A DNA stretch of 48,861 nucleotides from Planctomycetota bacterium (GTDB taxonomy: Bacteria > Planctomycetota > Brocadiia > SM23-32), in the NCBI GenBank assembly GCA_021161675.1, contig JAGHAF010000040.1, forward strand, positions 1 to 48,861. The letters are read 5' to 3'. Below are positions 15,967-24,618 of the stretch, in pieces. Made by a program: the position numbers and the translations under genes. The first letter of the stretch is position 1, and every line of letters begins with the position of its first letter. The notes under the pieces were generated by a model. That model worked only from the letters and a program-made list of their open reading frames with translations, had not been told where the DNA came from and made no database searches.

Positions 15967-17168
15967 TGTTGTTCCTTCTGCACGATTTCATAGGTTTCAG
16001 TGGCGATCTGAAGCTCCTCGTTCGTTGGAATCACGAGCACCCTCACGGGGGAAGCGTCTGTGCTGACGACGGCCTCAACACCCAGAGCGTCGCGGTTCCG
16101 CTCGATGTCCAACTCGATGCCCAGTCCCTCCATGTCCAGGCAGCAACGGGCGCGCAAGTCGGGGGAGTTCTCCCCGATGGCCGCCGTAAAGACCACTGCG
16201 TCCAGGCGGCCGAGGACGGCCCAGTAGGCGCCGATGTACTTCCTGACACGATAGGCGAAGACGTCCAGCGCGATGCGCGCGCGCTCGTTGCCCTTCGCCT
16301 CGGCGTCGAGGATTTCCCTGACATCATTACTTATGCCGCTGAGCCCTGTCAAGCCGCTCTGGTGGTTGAGCATCTCGTATATCTCCTCTGGCGTCATGCC
16401 GAGTTGCTCCGTCAGGAAGTGAAACAGCGCCGGGTCCACGTCGCCGCAACGCGTGCCCATAACGAGGCCAGCCAGCGGGGTAAGGCCCATGCTCGTGTCC
16501 ACGGACTGTCCGCCCCTGACGGCGGCCGCCGAGCAACCACCGTTGTCGAGGTGTAGTGTGATAAGGTTCGGCTCGTCGGGCTCCTTGCCCAACATCCGGG
16601 CGGCCCGACTGGCCACGTAGCGGTGGGAAGTGCCATGGAATCCGTACGCGCGCACCTGGTGTTCTTCGTAAAGGCGGTAGGGAATTGCGTAAAGGAAGGC
16701 TTGCGGTGGCATCGAGCTGTGGAAACTCGTGTCGAAGACCGCGACGTGTGGCTTTGCACGCAACGCGTGGGTCGCCGCCTCAAGCACCCTCAGGGCGGGC
16801 GGATTATGCAACGGCGCCAGGGACGAGGCGCGCCCGATGGCAGCCAGCACTTTTCCGTCCACCAGCGCGCTGTCCGACAGCTCCCCGCCGTGCACCACGC
16901 GGTGTCCCACGGCGTCGATCTGGTCGATATGGGTGATCACACCGTGGGTCGAGTGCGTCAGGCGTTCCAGAAGTAGCATCATGGCTTGCACGTGGTCGGT
17001 CGCGCTGCACGGCTTACTAACAGATTGCCCGTGCGTGATGTATTTGAGCAGCGGTTGGTGCGAGTTGAGCCTTTCCACGGCTCCCGTGGCGAGAGTTAGC
17101 TTCTCTGGCATTTCGAATAACGCGGATTTCAGGGAGGAGCTACCAACATTCAAGGTCAGTATCTTCAT
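15963..17168 (-). CDS. ackA: Acetate kinase
   Basis: Interconverts acetyl phosphate + ADP and acetate + ATP. The 401-residue protein shows LNVGSSSLKSALF at the N-terminus, DTSFHSSMP, RAYGFHGTSHRYV, and SVDTSMGLTPLAGLVMGTR. One family motif deviates: HLDNGGC stands where HLGNGAS is usual. Start and stop overlap its neighbours by 4 bp each, so pta, ackA and the GlmU-like gene are translationally coupled. Function as acetate kinase is very likely; the altered motif lies in the nucleotide/phosphate-binding region. Confidence 0.96.
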   Translation of the reverse strand: MKILTLNVGSSSLKSALFEMPEKLTLATGAVERLNSHQPLLKYITHGQSVSKPCSATDHVQAMMLLLERLTHSTHGVITHIDQIDAVGHRVVHGGELSDSALVDGKVLAAIGRASSLAPLHNPPALRVLEAATHALRAKPHVAVFDTSFHSSMPPQAFLYAIPYRLYEEHQVRAYGFHGTSHRYVASRAARMLGKEPDEPNLITLHLDNGGCSAAAVRGGQSVDTSMGLTPLAGLVMGTRCGDVDPALFHFLTEQLGMTPEEIYEMLNHQSGLTGLSGISNDVREILDAEAKGNERARIALDVFAYRVRKYIGAYWAVLGRLDAVVFTAAIGENSPDLRARCCLDMEGLGIELDIERNRDALGVEAVVSTDASPVRVLVIPTNEELQIATETYEIVQKEQQ

Positions 17169-18148
17169 GGATTGCCCTGGGCCTGGAGAACGGTGATGGC
17201 AGTGGTGGCGATCACGTCATCAACGCTGGCGCCACGTGACAGGTCGTTGACGGGGCGGGCGAAGCCCTGAAGGATAGGCCCCACGGCAAGCGCCCCGCTG
17301 AGGCGCTGGACGGCTTTGTAGGTGATGTTGCCTGCGTTCAGGTCGGGGAATATCAACACGTTCGCCCGCCCGGCCACTTCGCCTGGGCCGGGCGTCTTGA
17401 CGGCGGCCACGGCCGGGTCCACGGCGGTATCGAACTGGAGTTCACCGTCCACAAAGCCGTCTGTCAGACTGTCACCGACGAGTTCGGTGGCTCGCCGCAC
17501 AATGTCCACCTTCGGATGGGCGGCGCTGCCATGTGTGGAGAACGAGAGCATGGCCACGCGTGGCGTGAGCCCCAGCAGGGTCCGGGCCGATTCGGCGGCC
17601 GATAGAGCAATGGAGGCCAATTCCTCGGCGGTGGGATCAACATTGACGGCGCAATCTGCGAAAACAAGCGGCACGTCCCGGCGTTCCCCCAGGCGCGGGG
17701 CAACGATGATGAAGCAGCTCGATGGGGCGCTCACGCCTTCACGGTAGCCGATGGCCAGTCCCGCTGCTTGCAGGACGCTGGCCGTCGTGTGAGTCGCGCC
17801 GGCCACCATGCAGTCAGCTTCACCGAGAGAGACCATCGTGGCCGCATGGATCAGGGGGCGATGGACCAGCCTGCGGGCTGTGGGGACGGCCACCCCGCGG
17901 CGGCGCGCGTATTCGACGGCCAGTCGGTCCAGGTTCGCATCTTCCTGAATGGGCCGGCGCTCGACGGCGGGTCCCGCGTCTAGCGGCAACGCGCCAGGCG
18001 CGCCCACTAGCACGGGACGCGCGATACCGATGGCCGCCGCGCGCGCAGCCGCCTGCAGGATGCGCGCGTCCTGCGGCTCAGGATAGGCGACTATGGCGGG
18101 ACGCCGGGCGGCGCGGCGAATCAGTTCTTCTACGATGGGTGGCGTCAT
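17165..18148 (-). CDS. pta: Phosphate acetyltransferase (short, single-domain type)
   Basis: Converts acetyl-CoA and phosphate to acetyl phosphate and CoA. At 327 residues this is the catalytic-domain-only form without the DRTGG regulatory part of E. coli Pta. Recognisable are ADCMVAGATHTTASVLQAA, MLSFSTHGSA, the VDGELQFD segment and NVLIFPDLNAGNITYKAVQR near the C-terminus. It is the first gene of the five-gene operon and overlaps ackA by 4 bp. A consensus-like promoter lies at 18221-18249 and a dyad at 18180-18191 sits between promoter and start. Confidence 0.95.
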   Translation of the reverse strand: MTPPIVEELIRRAARRPAIVAYPEPQDARILQAAARAAAIGIARPVLVGAPGALPLDAGPAVERRPIQEDANLDRLAVEYARRRGVAVPTARRLVHRPLIHAATMVSLGEADCMVAGATHTTASVLQAAGLAIGYREGVSAPSSCFIIVAPRLGERRDVPLVFADCAVNVDPTAEELASIALSAAESARTLLGLTPRVAMLSFSTHGSAAHPKVDIVRRATELVGDSLTDGFVDGELQFDTAVDPAVAAVKTPGPGEVAGRANVLIFPDLNAGNITYKAVQRLSGALAVGPILQGFARPVNDLSRGASVDDVIATTAITVLQAQGNP

Positions 18149-18179
18149 TGGCGGGTAATCAGATCAGTCCCTTAGCGTC

Positions 18180-18191
18180 GTAAGTTCTTAC
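18180..18191. promoter_or_regulatory. Possible operator dyad in the pta operon leader
   Basis: GTAAGTTCTTAC is a 5+5 bp inverted repeat with a 2-bp centre, located about 22-33 bp downstream of the predicted transcription start and 32 bp before the pta ATG. The position would suit a repressor, but no regulator gene is adjacent and a 12-bp dyad can occur by chance. Confidence 0.3.
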
Positions 18192-18220
18192 CGGGTCGCA
18201 ATCCGGCTCCAGGGCCGGCT

Positions 18221-18249
18221 ACTCTACGGCGTCGAGGTAAGGCTGTCAA
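18221..18249 (-). promoter_or_regulatory. Promoter of the pta-ackA-glmU-like-acp-nagB operon
   Basis: Minus-strand TTGACA (18249-18244, perfect), 17 bp, TAGAGT (18226-18221, 4/6). It lies in the 129-bp gap between the RNase G stop and the pta start and gives a leader of about 65 nt. Confidence 0.65.
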
Positions 18250-18277
18250 GGCCCGTGCCGGCCGACTGCCGTTGTTG

Positions 18278-19771
18278 TCAACCTGGGGTAATCTCTCGCC
18301 CTTCGGCATTGAGGAATCTGGCCTCATAGTGTCCTGCAGGCAGGTTTGGATCGGCTTTCACTTCGATGTGCTTGCCGGAGGACTCGGACAGCTCGTTGAG
18401 ACTTCCCCGCATCTCGTTGCTGAGGTAATTGGCCGCCTCGATCGGGACTATGATCTCGACAGTGTCCAGGTTACTTGCGTCCAGGCCCGCCTTAATCTGC
18501 CTGAGCACTTCAAGGGCCAACGTTTGCCGGCTCTTGATGTAGCCGGTGCCGTTGCAGTGCGGGCATTCGACGAAGGTGGATTGGCGAAGGCTTTGCTTCT
18601 GACGTTGGCGAGTCATCTCCACGATGCAGAAGGGGGACATCTTGAGCATCCGAAGACGGGCTCTGTCCCTCTTGAGAGCTTTCCAAAGGGTGCGTTCGAT
18701 TTTGCTGCGGTGGGAGTCTTTGTTCATGTCGATGAAGTCAATAATCACCACCCCACCGAGGTCGCGCAGGCGGATCTGGCGGGCGATTTCCGGGGCGGCG
18801 TCCAGGTTGATCTGGAACGCGGTTTCCTCCGCGTCGCCGCGTCCTTTGTAGTGGCCGCTGTTGACGTCAATGGCCACCAGCGCTTCTGTCTGTTCCATGA
18901 CGATGCTGCCGCCGCTCTTAAGCTGAACGGTGCGGTTGTGTATCTGTATTATCTCTTCCTCCACGCCGTAGTGGTGAAAGAGCGGTTCGGCGTTGTCGTG
19001 GAGCTTCACTTTGCGCACGTGGCGAGGCAAGACGGAACGGAGAAACTCCTGGACTTTCTCATAGACGTCAGGGCTGTCAACAATAACGCGCCTGATGTCT
19101 TCGCTGAACACGTCGCGGATCACGCGGGTCACCGGATCGCTTTCCTGGTAAACCGTGGCTGGTGTGCGCGAGCGTTCTGCGCGCTGGCTTATGGCCTTCC
19201 AGAGGCGCAACAGGTAATCGAGGTCTCCCTGGAGGTCGTTCTTTGATCTACCCTCGCCGGCCGTGCGGGCGATCACGCCCATCTTATCGGGGATTTGCAG
19301 CTGCTTGACCACGTCCCTGAGTCGGGCGCGTTCCTCGTCGCTCTTGATGCGCCGTGAGACTCCACGCCGCACCAGTCCGGGCATAAGGACCAGGTAGCGC
19401 CCCGGCAGACTCAGGTATGTCGTCAGGCTTGGCCCTTTGTCACCGATGCCTTCTTTTGTGACCTGGACGAGGATTTCCTGGCGTTCCTTGAGCAGCTTTC
19501 GGATGTCGTTTCGGCGCCAGCTCTTGTTGCTCCTCGCGCCGAGGACGTCCGAGGCGTGAAGGAATCCATGCTTCTGGTAGCCGAATTCCACGAAGGCCGC
19601 TTCAAGGTTGGGCACGACGTTGACTATGACCCCCTTGTAGATGTTGCCGACGATGTGCTGCTGATCCGTGCGTTCCAGGTAGAGGTCCTGAAGCTTACCG
19701 TCCTCGAGGATCGCGATGCGGACCTCCTGCTCCTCGACGACGTTGATGAGCATGACTTTCTCTTTTCCCAT
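18278..19771 (-). CDS. rng: Ribonuclease E/G family endoribonuclease (RNase G)
   Basis: A single-strand endoribonuclease acting in rRNA maturation and mRNA turnover. At 497 residues it is RNase G size, without the long RNase E scaffold tail. An S1 domain (about 35-125: GNIYKGVIVNVVPNLEAAFVEFG) is followed by the catalytic core with VAIDVNSGHYKG and VIIDFIDM, which hold the two Mg-binding Asp residues, and the zinc-link CPHCNGTG that joins the tetramer. DUF2344 precedes it by 23 bp, a widely conserved pairing. Expression is probably from the promoter at 20653-20681. Confidence 0.96.
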   Translation of the reverse strand: MGKEKVMLINVVEEQEVRIAILEDGKLQDLYLERTDQQHIVGNIYKGVIVNVVPNLEAAFVEFGYQKHGFLHASDVLGARSNKSWRRNDIRKLLKERQEILVQVTKEGIGDKGPSLTTYLSLPGRYLVLMPGLVRRGVSRRIKSDEERARLRDVVKQLQIPDKMGVIARTAGEGRSKNDLQGDLDYLLRLWKAISQRAERSRTPATVYQESDPVTRVIRDVFSEDIRRVIVDSPDVYEKVQEFLRSVLPRHVRKVKLHDNAEPLFHHYGVEEEIIQIHNRTVQLKSGGSIVMEQTEALVAIDVNSGHYKGRGDAEETAFQINLDAAPEIARQIRLRDLGGVVIIDFIDMNKDSHRSKIERTLWKALKRDRARLRMLKMSPFCIVEMTRQRQKQSLRQSTFVECPHCNGTGYIKSRQTLALEVLRQIKAGLDASNLDTVEIIVPIEAANYLSNEMRGSLNELSESSGKHIEVKADPNLPAGHYEARFLNAEGREITPG

Positions 19772-19794
19772 AGTTTGCTTTTCCTTCGCTCAGT

Positions 19795-20433
19795 CTAAGA
19801 AGCGAGTCTAACATTAGTTCGTTCGATAGCGCTTTCAAAGTAATCGGCGCCGTCGCTGCAACCCAGCGCCCGCATCACCTCCTGGGGACGCGCTGTCCCC
19901 CGGTTATCACAGCTCAGCAGCATTACGACCGAATCCCCATCCAGGCGCAACTGCCGGATGAAAGGGCGAATCTCCACCTCACGGGCGCCATCCTTGCAGC
20001 GACGCGACACGAGGATCTCCTCGCGGGCGAGCAGACTCCGGACCCCCGATATGCGCAGGCAATGGCCGGCAAGCAGAGGAATCCGGTAGGCGAACTCCCT
20101 CGGTTGGCGATTCGGGTGGGGTGATATGATCTCCGCCGACTGGACCCTTATGCCATCGGGCAACTCCGCCTGAAGCCGACTGCGCACCTCGGCCGGCCTT
20201 GTCCACCTGGCCAGCCCCACGTCGGCTATCTCACTTGCCCCCCTGTGCCCGACGCTCAACGGCGCCGGCAGGCTGATCCTGGGGCGAGGGTTGTAGCCCT
20301 CGCTCATCGCGACGGGCAGTCCCGCGCGCCTCAGCGCCCTGGCGAACACTCGCATCAGGTCGTGATGCGAGATGAAACGTATGTCCGCCTCTTTGCTGAA
20401 CCTGAGACGTATGTTCTGTTTTACCTCTGACAA
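19795..20433 (-). CDS. DUF2344 (radical-SAM-linked) protein
   Basis: A 212-residue TIGR03936/DUF2344 family protein: LRFSKEADIRFISHHDLMRVFARALRRAGLPVA and MSEGYNPRPRISLPAPLSVG are its hallmark opening. In many bacteria it follows, or is fused to, a B12-binding radical SAM protein (TIGR03960 type) and precedes rng. Here only rng follows; no radical SAM gene is upstream. The first usual start codon in frame is a TTG at 20433, with GGAG about nine bases upstream. Molecular function is unknown; a role in RNA modification or processing is suggested by neighbours only. Confidence 0.88.
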   Translation of the reverse strand: MSEVKQNIRLRFSKEADIRFISHHDLMRVFARALRRAGLPVAMSEGYNPRPRISLPAPLSVGHRGASEIADVGLARWTRPAEVRSRLQAELPDGIRVQSAEIISPHPNRQPREFAYRIPLLAGHCLRISGVRSLLAREEILVSRRCKDGAREVEIRPFIRQLRLDGDSVVMLLSCDNRGTARPQEVMRALGCSDGADYFESAIERTNVRLAS

Positions 20434-20813
20434 AAAGCCGACTCCATACTTGTCGTTGTGGGCCGCCGCGCGGGTCCGCTTCGTAATATGCGTCTCCGGT
20501 CCTACCGGGAAGCGGGGGCATCGAGCTACGTGTCCGGGTCCGGGCAGCCCAACTATCGTGCTTGAGACGTAAACTCTACTTAGCTCTGTGGAGGTCTTCG
20601 AAGCGATGCTTCAAGTGAGTGGGTTGGCGTCCGAACCCCCCTCAGACAGATAATTGTACGATTAGAGGGGGGGCGGGTCAAGCGACACGAGAGTTTCTTC
20701 AGCGTGAGGAAAGGGAGCGGCGCTGGTACGCAAGAAGCGGCGCGCGCAGAAGCGTTTACGCGTGGCTACCACCGAGCTGAAGCGGCAGTGGGGAACGTCG
20801 GGAAAATAGGACA
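20434..20813 (-). other. 380-bp intergenic region with a promoter and a structured leader
   Basis: No convincing protein gene lies here. A near-consensus minus-strand promoter at 20653-20681 would give a leader of about 210 nt before the DUF2344 start. The leader can form a bulged hairpin: outer arms CCGCTTC and GAAGCGG (20476-20482 with 20509-20515) and an inner CCGGT/ACCGG pair (20496-20508). The part next to yidC holds a short basic open frame without a normal start codon. Confidence 0.5.
20653..20681 (-). promoter_or_regulatory. Promoter of the DUF2344-rng operon
   Basis: Minus-strand TTGACC (20681-20676), exactly 17 bp, TACAAT (20658-20653); both boxes are 5/6 matches. The following untranslated leader is unusually long and contains inverted repeats. 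Confidence 0.65.
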
Positions 20814-22793
20814 TCAATCGGGCTTTGCTTTGCCCCTCTTCTTCTTGTCCGCCTTGCGGTCCTGATCGTCTGCGAACTTCTGCAATCTGTCCAGAAGGCC
20901 TATTTTTTTCTTCTTGTCCGGACGGTTGTTCCTCCTGGCCTTTCTCTTGCGCTTCTCGGCGACGGGTTCAAGCTCGATCTGGTCGGATTTCCTCTGGATG
21001 GCCCATCGTTCAAGCACCCCTATGGAACTGCTGAAGGTCAGATACAGGCAAAGCCCGCTGGGGAAGCGGTAGAGCATAAAGAGGAAGAGGATGGGCATCC
21101 ATTTCATCATCTTCTGCTGTTGCCGGGCCTGGTCGGCGCCGCCCGGGGCGGAGGTGAAGCTGGAGTTCAGTATCCAGGAGGCGGCCATCAGGATCGGCAG
21201 CAGGTTGAATTCGTTGCTTCGCAGCAGGGGGATGAAGAAGGGGAGGCGGAACAGGGCGTCCGGCTGGCTCAGATCGAGTATCCAGAGGAAGGGGGCATGG
21301 CGCAGCGCGATTGCCGCCCGCAGCGCCATGAACAGCGCGATCATCACGGGAACCTGCAGAAGCATCGGGCCGCATCCACTGATGGGGGAGGCCCCGTACT
21401 TGCGCCACAGTTCCATCTGGGCCTGCGCCATCTTTTCCTTGTCGTTGCCGAACTGTTTCTGCAGCTCCTGTATGTGCGGCTGGAGCTTCTGCATCCTGGC
21501 CATGCTCATCTGGCTCTTGCGGGTCAGCGGGTGGAGTATCACCCGGACCATAACCGTGAGCAGGATAATCGCGACCCCATAGTTAGGGATAAGCGCGTAC
21601 AGAAGGTTCAAAAGGGTCAGTATGAAGCGGCCGAGTCCGGGAAATAACCCCAGTTCCACCAGCGCCCCCAGTTTTGCGTCGTAGGGCTTGAGGATCTGCG
21701 CCTCTTTGGGGGCGGCGACAAAGCGGTATTGCCGGCTCACCTTCTCCCCGGAGGCGAGCGTAACCGGCAGCGCGTGGATTACGACCGTGGCGTTCCTCGC
21801 AAGCGCTCTGCGGTTCTTCGCGTGACGAACGATATCACTGTCCCATCGGCCGCTGGCCTGAACCACGTCCCTTTCTATGACGCCGAGGGATTGCACCTGC
21901 CCGACCCATTCTGCGTCATCCAACAGGGTTATGGCGGCGAAGTAGTGGTTCACCACCCCGGCCCACGCAATACTGGCGCTCTTGTTCGGCTTGGAGTCGG
22001 AGGCGCCGAGTTTAGCGGCGGAGCGCTTGGCGATTTTGTAGTCATCCGGTCCCCTGCGCACGGCCACGCGGGTGCCAAGATAGACGGTCTTCAACATCTC
22101 TCTCTCGATGCCCGCCGCCCCCCTGAGGGCGTATGAGAATTCGAATGGCCTGGCCGAGGCGTTTTCGAACTCAAGGCTCACCTCGTAGTGATATTCGTCG
22201 GTGATGCGCACGTTCTTGCGCACCATGAGCTGATGCCCCAGTCCGTCCTCAACAACGGCCCGGAACTGAAGCGATTGAGCCGTCTGTTCGACGTCGTATC
22301 TGAAATCGTGCATCGGTATGTCAATTCGCCTCTTCTCGCCTCCTTCTCTGCTGGAAATCGTGACCGTTTCGATTACGTCGCTGGGGAAGTCCTCCTGAAA
22401 CTGGTCGAGCAGGGTAAGGCGGGGGCGCTTTCCATTCACGCGGTACGGCGCGCGGTAATGCTCGTCGAGTATCTGTAGCTTCTGCAAGGCGGCGCCGCGG
22501 TTCGTCCACACGGTTCGCAGGTGTTTGCCCTCCAGGACGAGTCCCTCAACAAGTTTGCTCCCTTCTTGCTGTTGGGGCGGCGGGGGGGTCGGCGCCAGTC
22601 GCTGCGCCTTCGGGGTGATTTGGGCCTGCGCAGCCTGTTCGGCAACGGCATCGCTGGGGATCCGCTCAATCGGTTTGCCGACCAGGGGCCGTGGCGCCCG
22701 CCGGCCGCCCAGCAGGAGGTAGTTCGCGCCCCACCATACGATGAGAACGACCGCACTGAGCAGGAGAAACTGTGCGAAAGCCTTCTTGTCCAT
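20814..22793 (-). CDS. yidC: Membrane protein insertase YidC
   Basis: Inserts and folds inner-membrane proteins, alone or with SecYEG. This is the Gram-negative form (659 residues): an N-terminal anchor (about 8-28), the large periplasmic P2 domain (about 70-370) and the conserved five-span core beginning YALIPNYGVAIILLTVMVRV, with the positively charged groove residue in VRVILHPLTRKSQ. After the fifth span a long Lys/Arg-rich tail (ending KKKRGKAKPD) can contact ribosomes. No rpmH, rnpA or yidD is beside it, although those usually accompany yidC in oriC regions. Confidence 0.96.
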   Translation of the reverse strand: MDKKAFAQFLLLSAVVLIVWWGANYLLLGGRRAPRPLVGKPIERIPSDAVAEQAAQAQITPKAQRLAPTPPPPQQQEGSKLVEGLVLEGKHLRTVWTNRGAALQKLQILDEHYRAPYRVNGKRPRLTLLDQFQEDFPSDVIETVTISSREGGEKRRIDIPMHDFRYDVEQTAQSLQFRAVVEDGLGHQLMVRKNVRITDEYHYEVSLEFENASARPFEFSYALRGAAGIEREMLKTVYLGTRVAVRRGPDDYKIAKRSAAKLGASDSKPNKSASIAWAGVVNHYFAAITLLDDAEWVGQVQSLGVIERDVVQASGRWDSDIVRHAKNRRALARNATVVIHALPVTLASGEKVSRQYRFVAAPKEAQILKPYDAKLGALVELGLFPGLGRFILTLLNLLYALIPNYGVAIILLTVMVRVILHPLTRKSQMSMARMQKLQPHIQELQKQFGNDKEKMAQAQMELWRKYGASPISGCGPMLLQVPVMIALFMALRAAIALRHAPFLWILDLSQPDALFRLPFFIPLLRSNEFNLLPILMAASWILNSSFTSAPGGADQARQQQKMMKWMPILFLFMLYRFPSGLCLYLTFSSSIGVLERWAIQRKSDQIELEPVAEKRKRKARRNNRPDKKKKIGLLDRLQKFADDQDRKADKKKRGKAKPD

Positions 22794-22871
22794 AAGATGT
22801 TCTGCCCGCCGCGAATAATTCAGTAGTGGCGAAGTCCCGGGCGCTGACGCCGACCAGGCGGCGTCAGCGGC

Positions 22872-23624
22872 TCAACGACCGCTAAGTAGGCGATCGGCGA
22901 GGAACGGGTCGAGTTCGGGAATTACACGAATCTTGTCAGCAGTAGCTCTTACATCGTAATCCAGTTTGCGGAATATGACGCGCTCTCCGTCGAAGAGCAC
23001 GTATGTCGCGCGGGGATCGCCGTCCCTCGGCTGTCCGACGCTCCCCACGTTTATGATGGTCTTGTTCTTGACGAGACGATAGTGGTAGTTGACCTCCTGT
23101 GGGGTGAGGTAGACCATGTCTTCTGTCCAGATACCGGGCACGTGGGAATGGCCGCAGAAACAGACGGATTCGAACCGGTCGAATATCTCGTGCAGCTTCT
23201 CTGACTGGTATATGTCCCGCGGGTAGATGTACTCCGTGATGGGCGACCGGGGGGAACCATGTACGTAGAGTATCCCATCCTCGGTGTGGGTGACCTTGAG
23301 AGCGCCCAGGAAGGTCCACCTGCTGACGTTGGCTTCCCTGTCCGGGTTGAGGGGGCTGAGCTGGCGGCGGGTCCAGGCCAGAGACCTCTGGGCTCTGTCA
23401 TTGAACATCGCCCCTTCGAATTCAGTCAGAAGCGCCTCCTCATGGTTGCCCTTAAGGGATACCCCCAGCCCAACGGCCAGGTCTATGCACTCCTTGGGAT
23501 TCGGCCCGTAGCCCACGAAGTCTCCCAGACACACGATTTCGGTCACGTCATGCTTCCTGATGTCTTGAAGAACTGTCTGAAAGGCTTCCAGGTTCGCATG
23601 AATATCAGAGATTACAGCCTTCAC
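22872..23624 (-). CDS. Metallophosphoesterase (YfcE/ApaH-like)
   Basis: A 250-residue cytoplasmic calcineurin-like phosphoesterase. The full metal-ligand set is visible: SDIHAN (D7, H9), CLGDFVGYGPNP (D35), KGNHEE (N60, H61), YVHGSP and CGHSHVPG. The GNHEE and VGYGPNP variants are common in bacterial proteins of unknown substrate annotated as phosphodiesterases or diadenosine-tetraphosphatase-like. Start is a GTG at 23624 without an obvious ribosome site. It lies 78 bp upstream of yidC in the same orientation and next to the large divergent gap before dnaA. Confidence 0.9.
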   Translation of the reverse strand: MKAVISDIHANLEAFQTVLQDIRKHDVTEIVCLGDFVGYGPNPKECIDLAVGLGVSLKGNHEEALLTEFEGAMFNDRAQRSLAWTRRQLSPLNPDREANVSRWTFLGALKVTHTEDGILYVHGSPRSPITEYIYPRDIYQSEKLHEIFDRFESVCFCGHSHVPGIWTEDMVYLTPQEVNYHYRLVKNKTIINVGSVGQPRDGDPRATYVLFDGERVIFRKLDYDVRATADKIRVIPELDPFLADRLLSGR

Positions 23625-24618
23625 TGCTTATGAATTCCGTTCGTATTCGTGGGGGCTCTGTGCCGGCACAAGCGCAGTCCAACTCCGCGCCGCTCAAAAA
23701 CAATACGATCCCGCTTCCCTTTGTTCAACGCACACGTGAGAAGTTCAACTGAACGAGATGCCGAGGTGAATCTCTCGACATCCCTATGAGCGGAATAATC
23801 ACGCTCGACGCACTGGCGCAACGATTCGAAGCATGATGGTAACAGAAATGACCTGAACGGTTCAACCATGTTGCTATGTGCCGCCCCTGGCTGTCGCGCA
23901 AAGGGCCCTATCCTGCCCGGCAAGACGCCGAGGGCGCGCACCGGCGCGTTCAGGCATCAGGGCGCCGTCTGCGCCGAACGCGCCAGATGGCGCGCCACCC
24001 TCATAATGCACGCGAAACAGTATTACGATGTAGCCATTTCGTAGCACAACGGGCCGCTTCGTCTGAAGCCCCCTGAGAAGGGCAATGTGTCCCTTCTGGA
24101 GCGATTGGACGGGCGCGCCGATGTCGTCAAAAGTACGCTCCGTCGTAAGTGATTATCTTATAAGATGCAACGAATAACAGGATATGCAAAGGCCGTCTGT
24201 GCGGCGGAACGTGGGCAATCCAGCGCGACACCATTTAGGGGGGATCTGAAAAAAAAGTTTTATCACAGAATGCTTTGAGGACATGGCACTTACGCACAGG
24301 GCGAGCCCACCATCGGGCCGGCAAGAGAAAAATATGGTTTGCATACCGGCTTGGCGGGCCATATTATTTCGGGAATTCAAGGGTGGTTCAGCGATTCAGA
24401 ACGCAGTTGGGGAGGCGATGGTGCTGGGTGGCCAACACAACCGGATTCCTTCCTGCGATTCCTTGGAAATCGGCAACTGGGCCGAGGGGCACGGGCGCCG
24501 TTGGCCTTTCAGGTAGCCCCGTAGCGCATTATGTCGGTGGCCTGGATCACCACCCAGATTAGGCGTCAGAGCAGTGTTTTGCTTGGAATGGACCATCAGG
24601 TCTGGAAGGGGAGCGTGC
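23625..24618. other. About 1-kb non-coding divergent gap upstream of the DnaA paralogue
   Basis: No supported gene on either strand; the open frames here lack family resemblance and ribosome sites. The segment 24140-24380 is clearly more AT-rich than its surroundings and contains a perfect 12-bp palindrome ATCTTATAAGAT (24155-24166), an A8 run, TTATCACAG (24260-24268) and TTACGCACA (24290-24298, 7/9 to the DnaA box). Genes diverge from it (phosphoesterase/yidC left, dnaA-like right). An origin or an autoregulatory region is possible, but perfect DnaA boxes are absent. Confidence 0.4.
24339..24367 (+). promoter_or_regulatory. Possible promoter of the DnaA-like gene
   Basis: TTGCAT (24339-24344), 17 bp, TATTAT (24362-24367). 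The -10 is 5/6 and the -35 3/6 to consensus. It would give a leader of about 245 nt before the GTG at 24619. Confidence 0.4.

Noticed and set aside
20708..20809. Short very basic plus-strand frame (VRKKRRAQKRLRVATTELKRQW) next to yidC, resembling a small ribosomal-type protein
   Set aside because: It has no ATG, GTG or TTG start in frame and no clear ribosome site; similarity is only compositional.
23621..23941. Minus-strand 106-codon open frame overlapping the phosphoesterase start
   Set aside because: Composition is Arg/Ser/Leu-rich without any recognisable motif, it has no ribosome site, and it would overlap the start of a good gene.
24275..24562. Several overlapping plus-strand frames just before the dnaA-like gene
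   Set aside because: Three overlapping frames are open in the same stretch, none resembles a family, and the region carries promoter-like and AT-rich signals instead.
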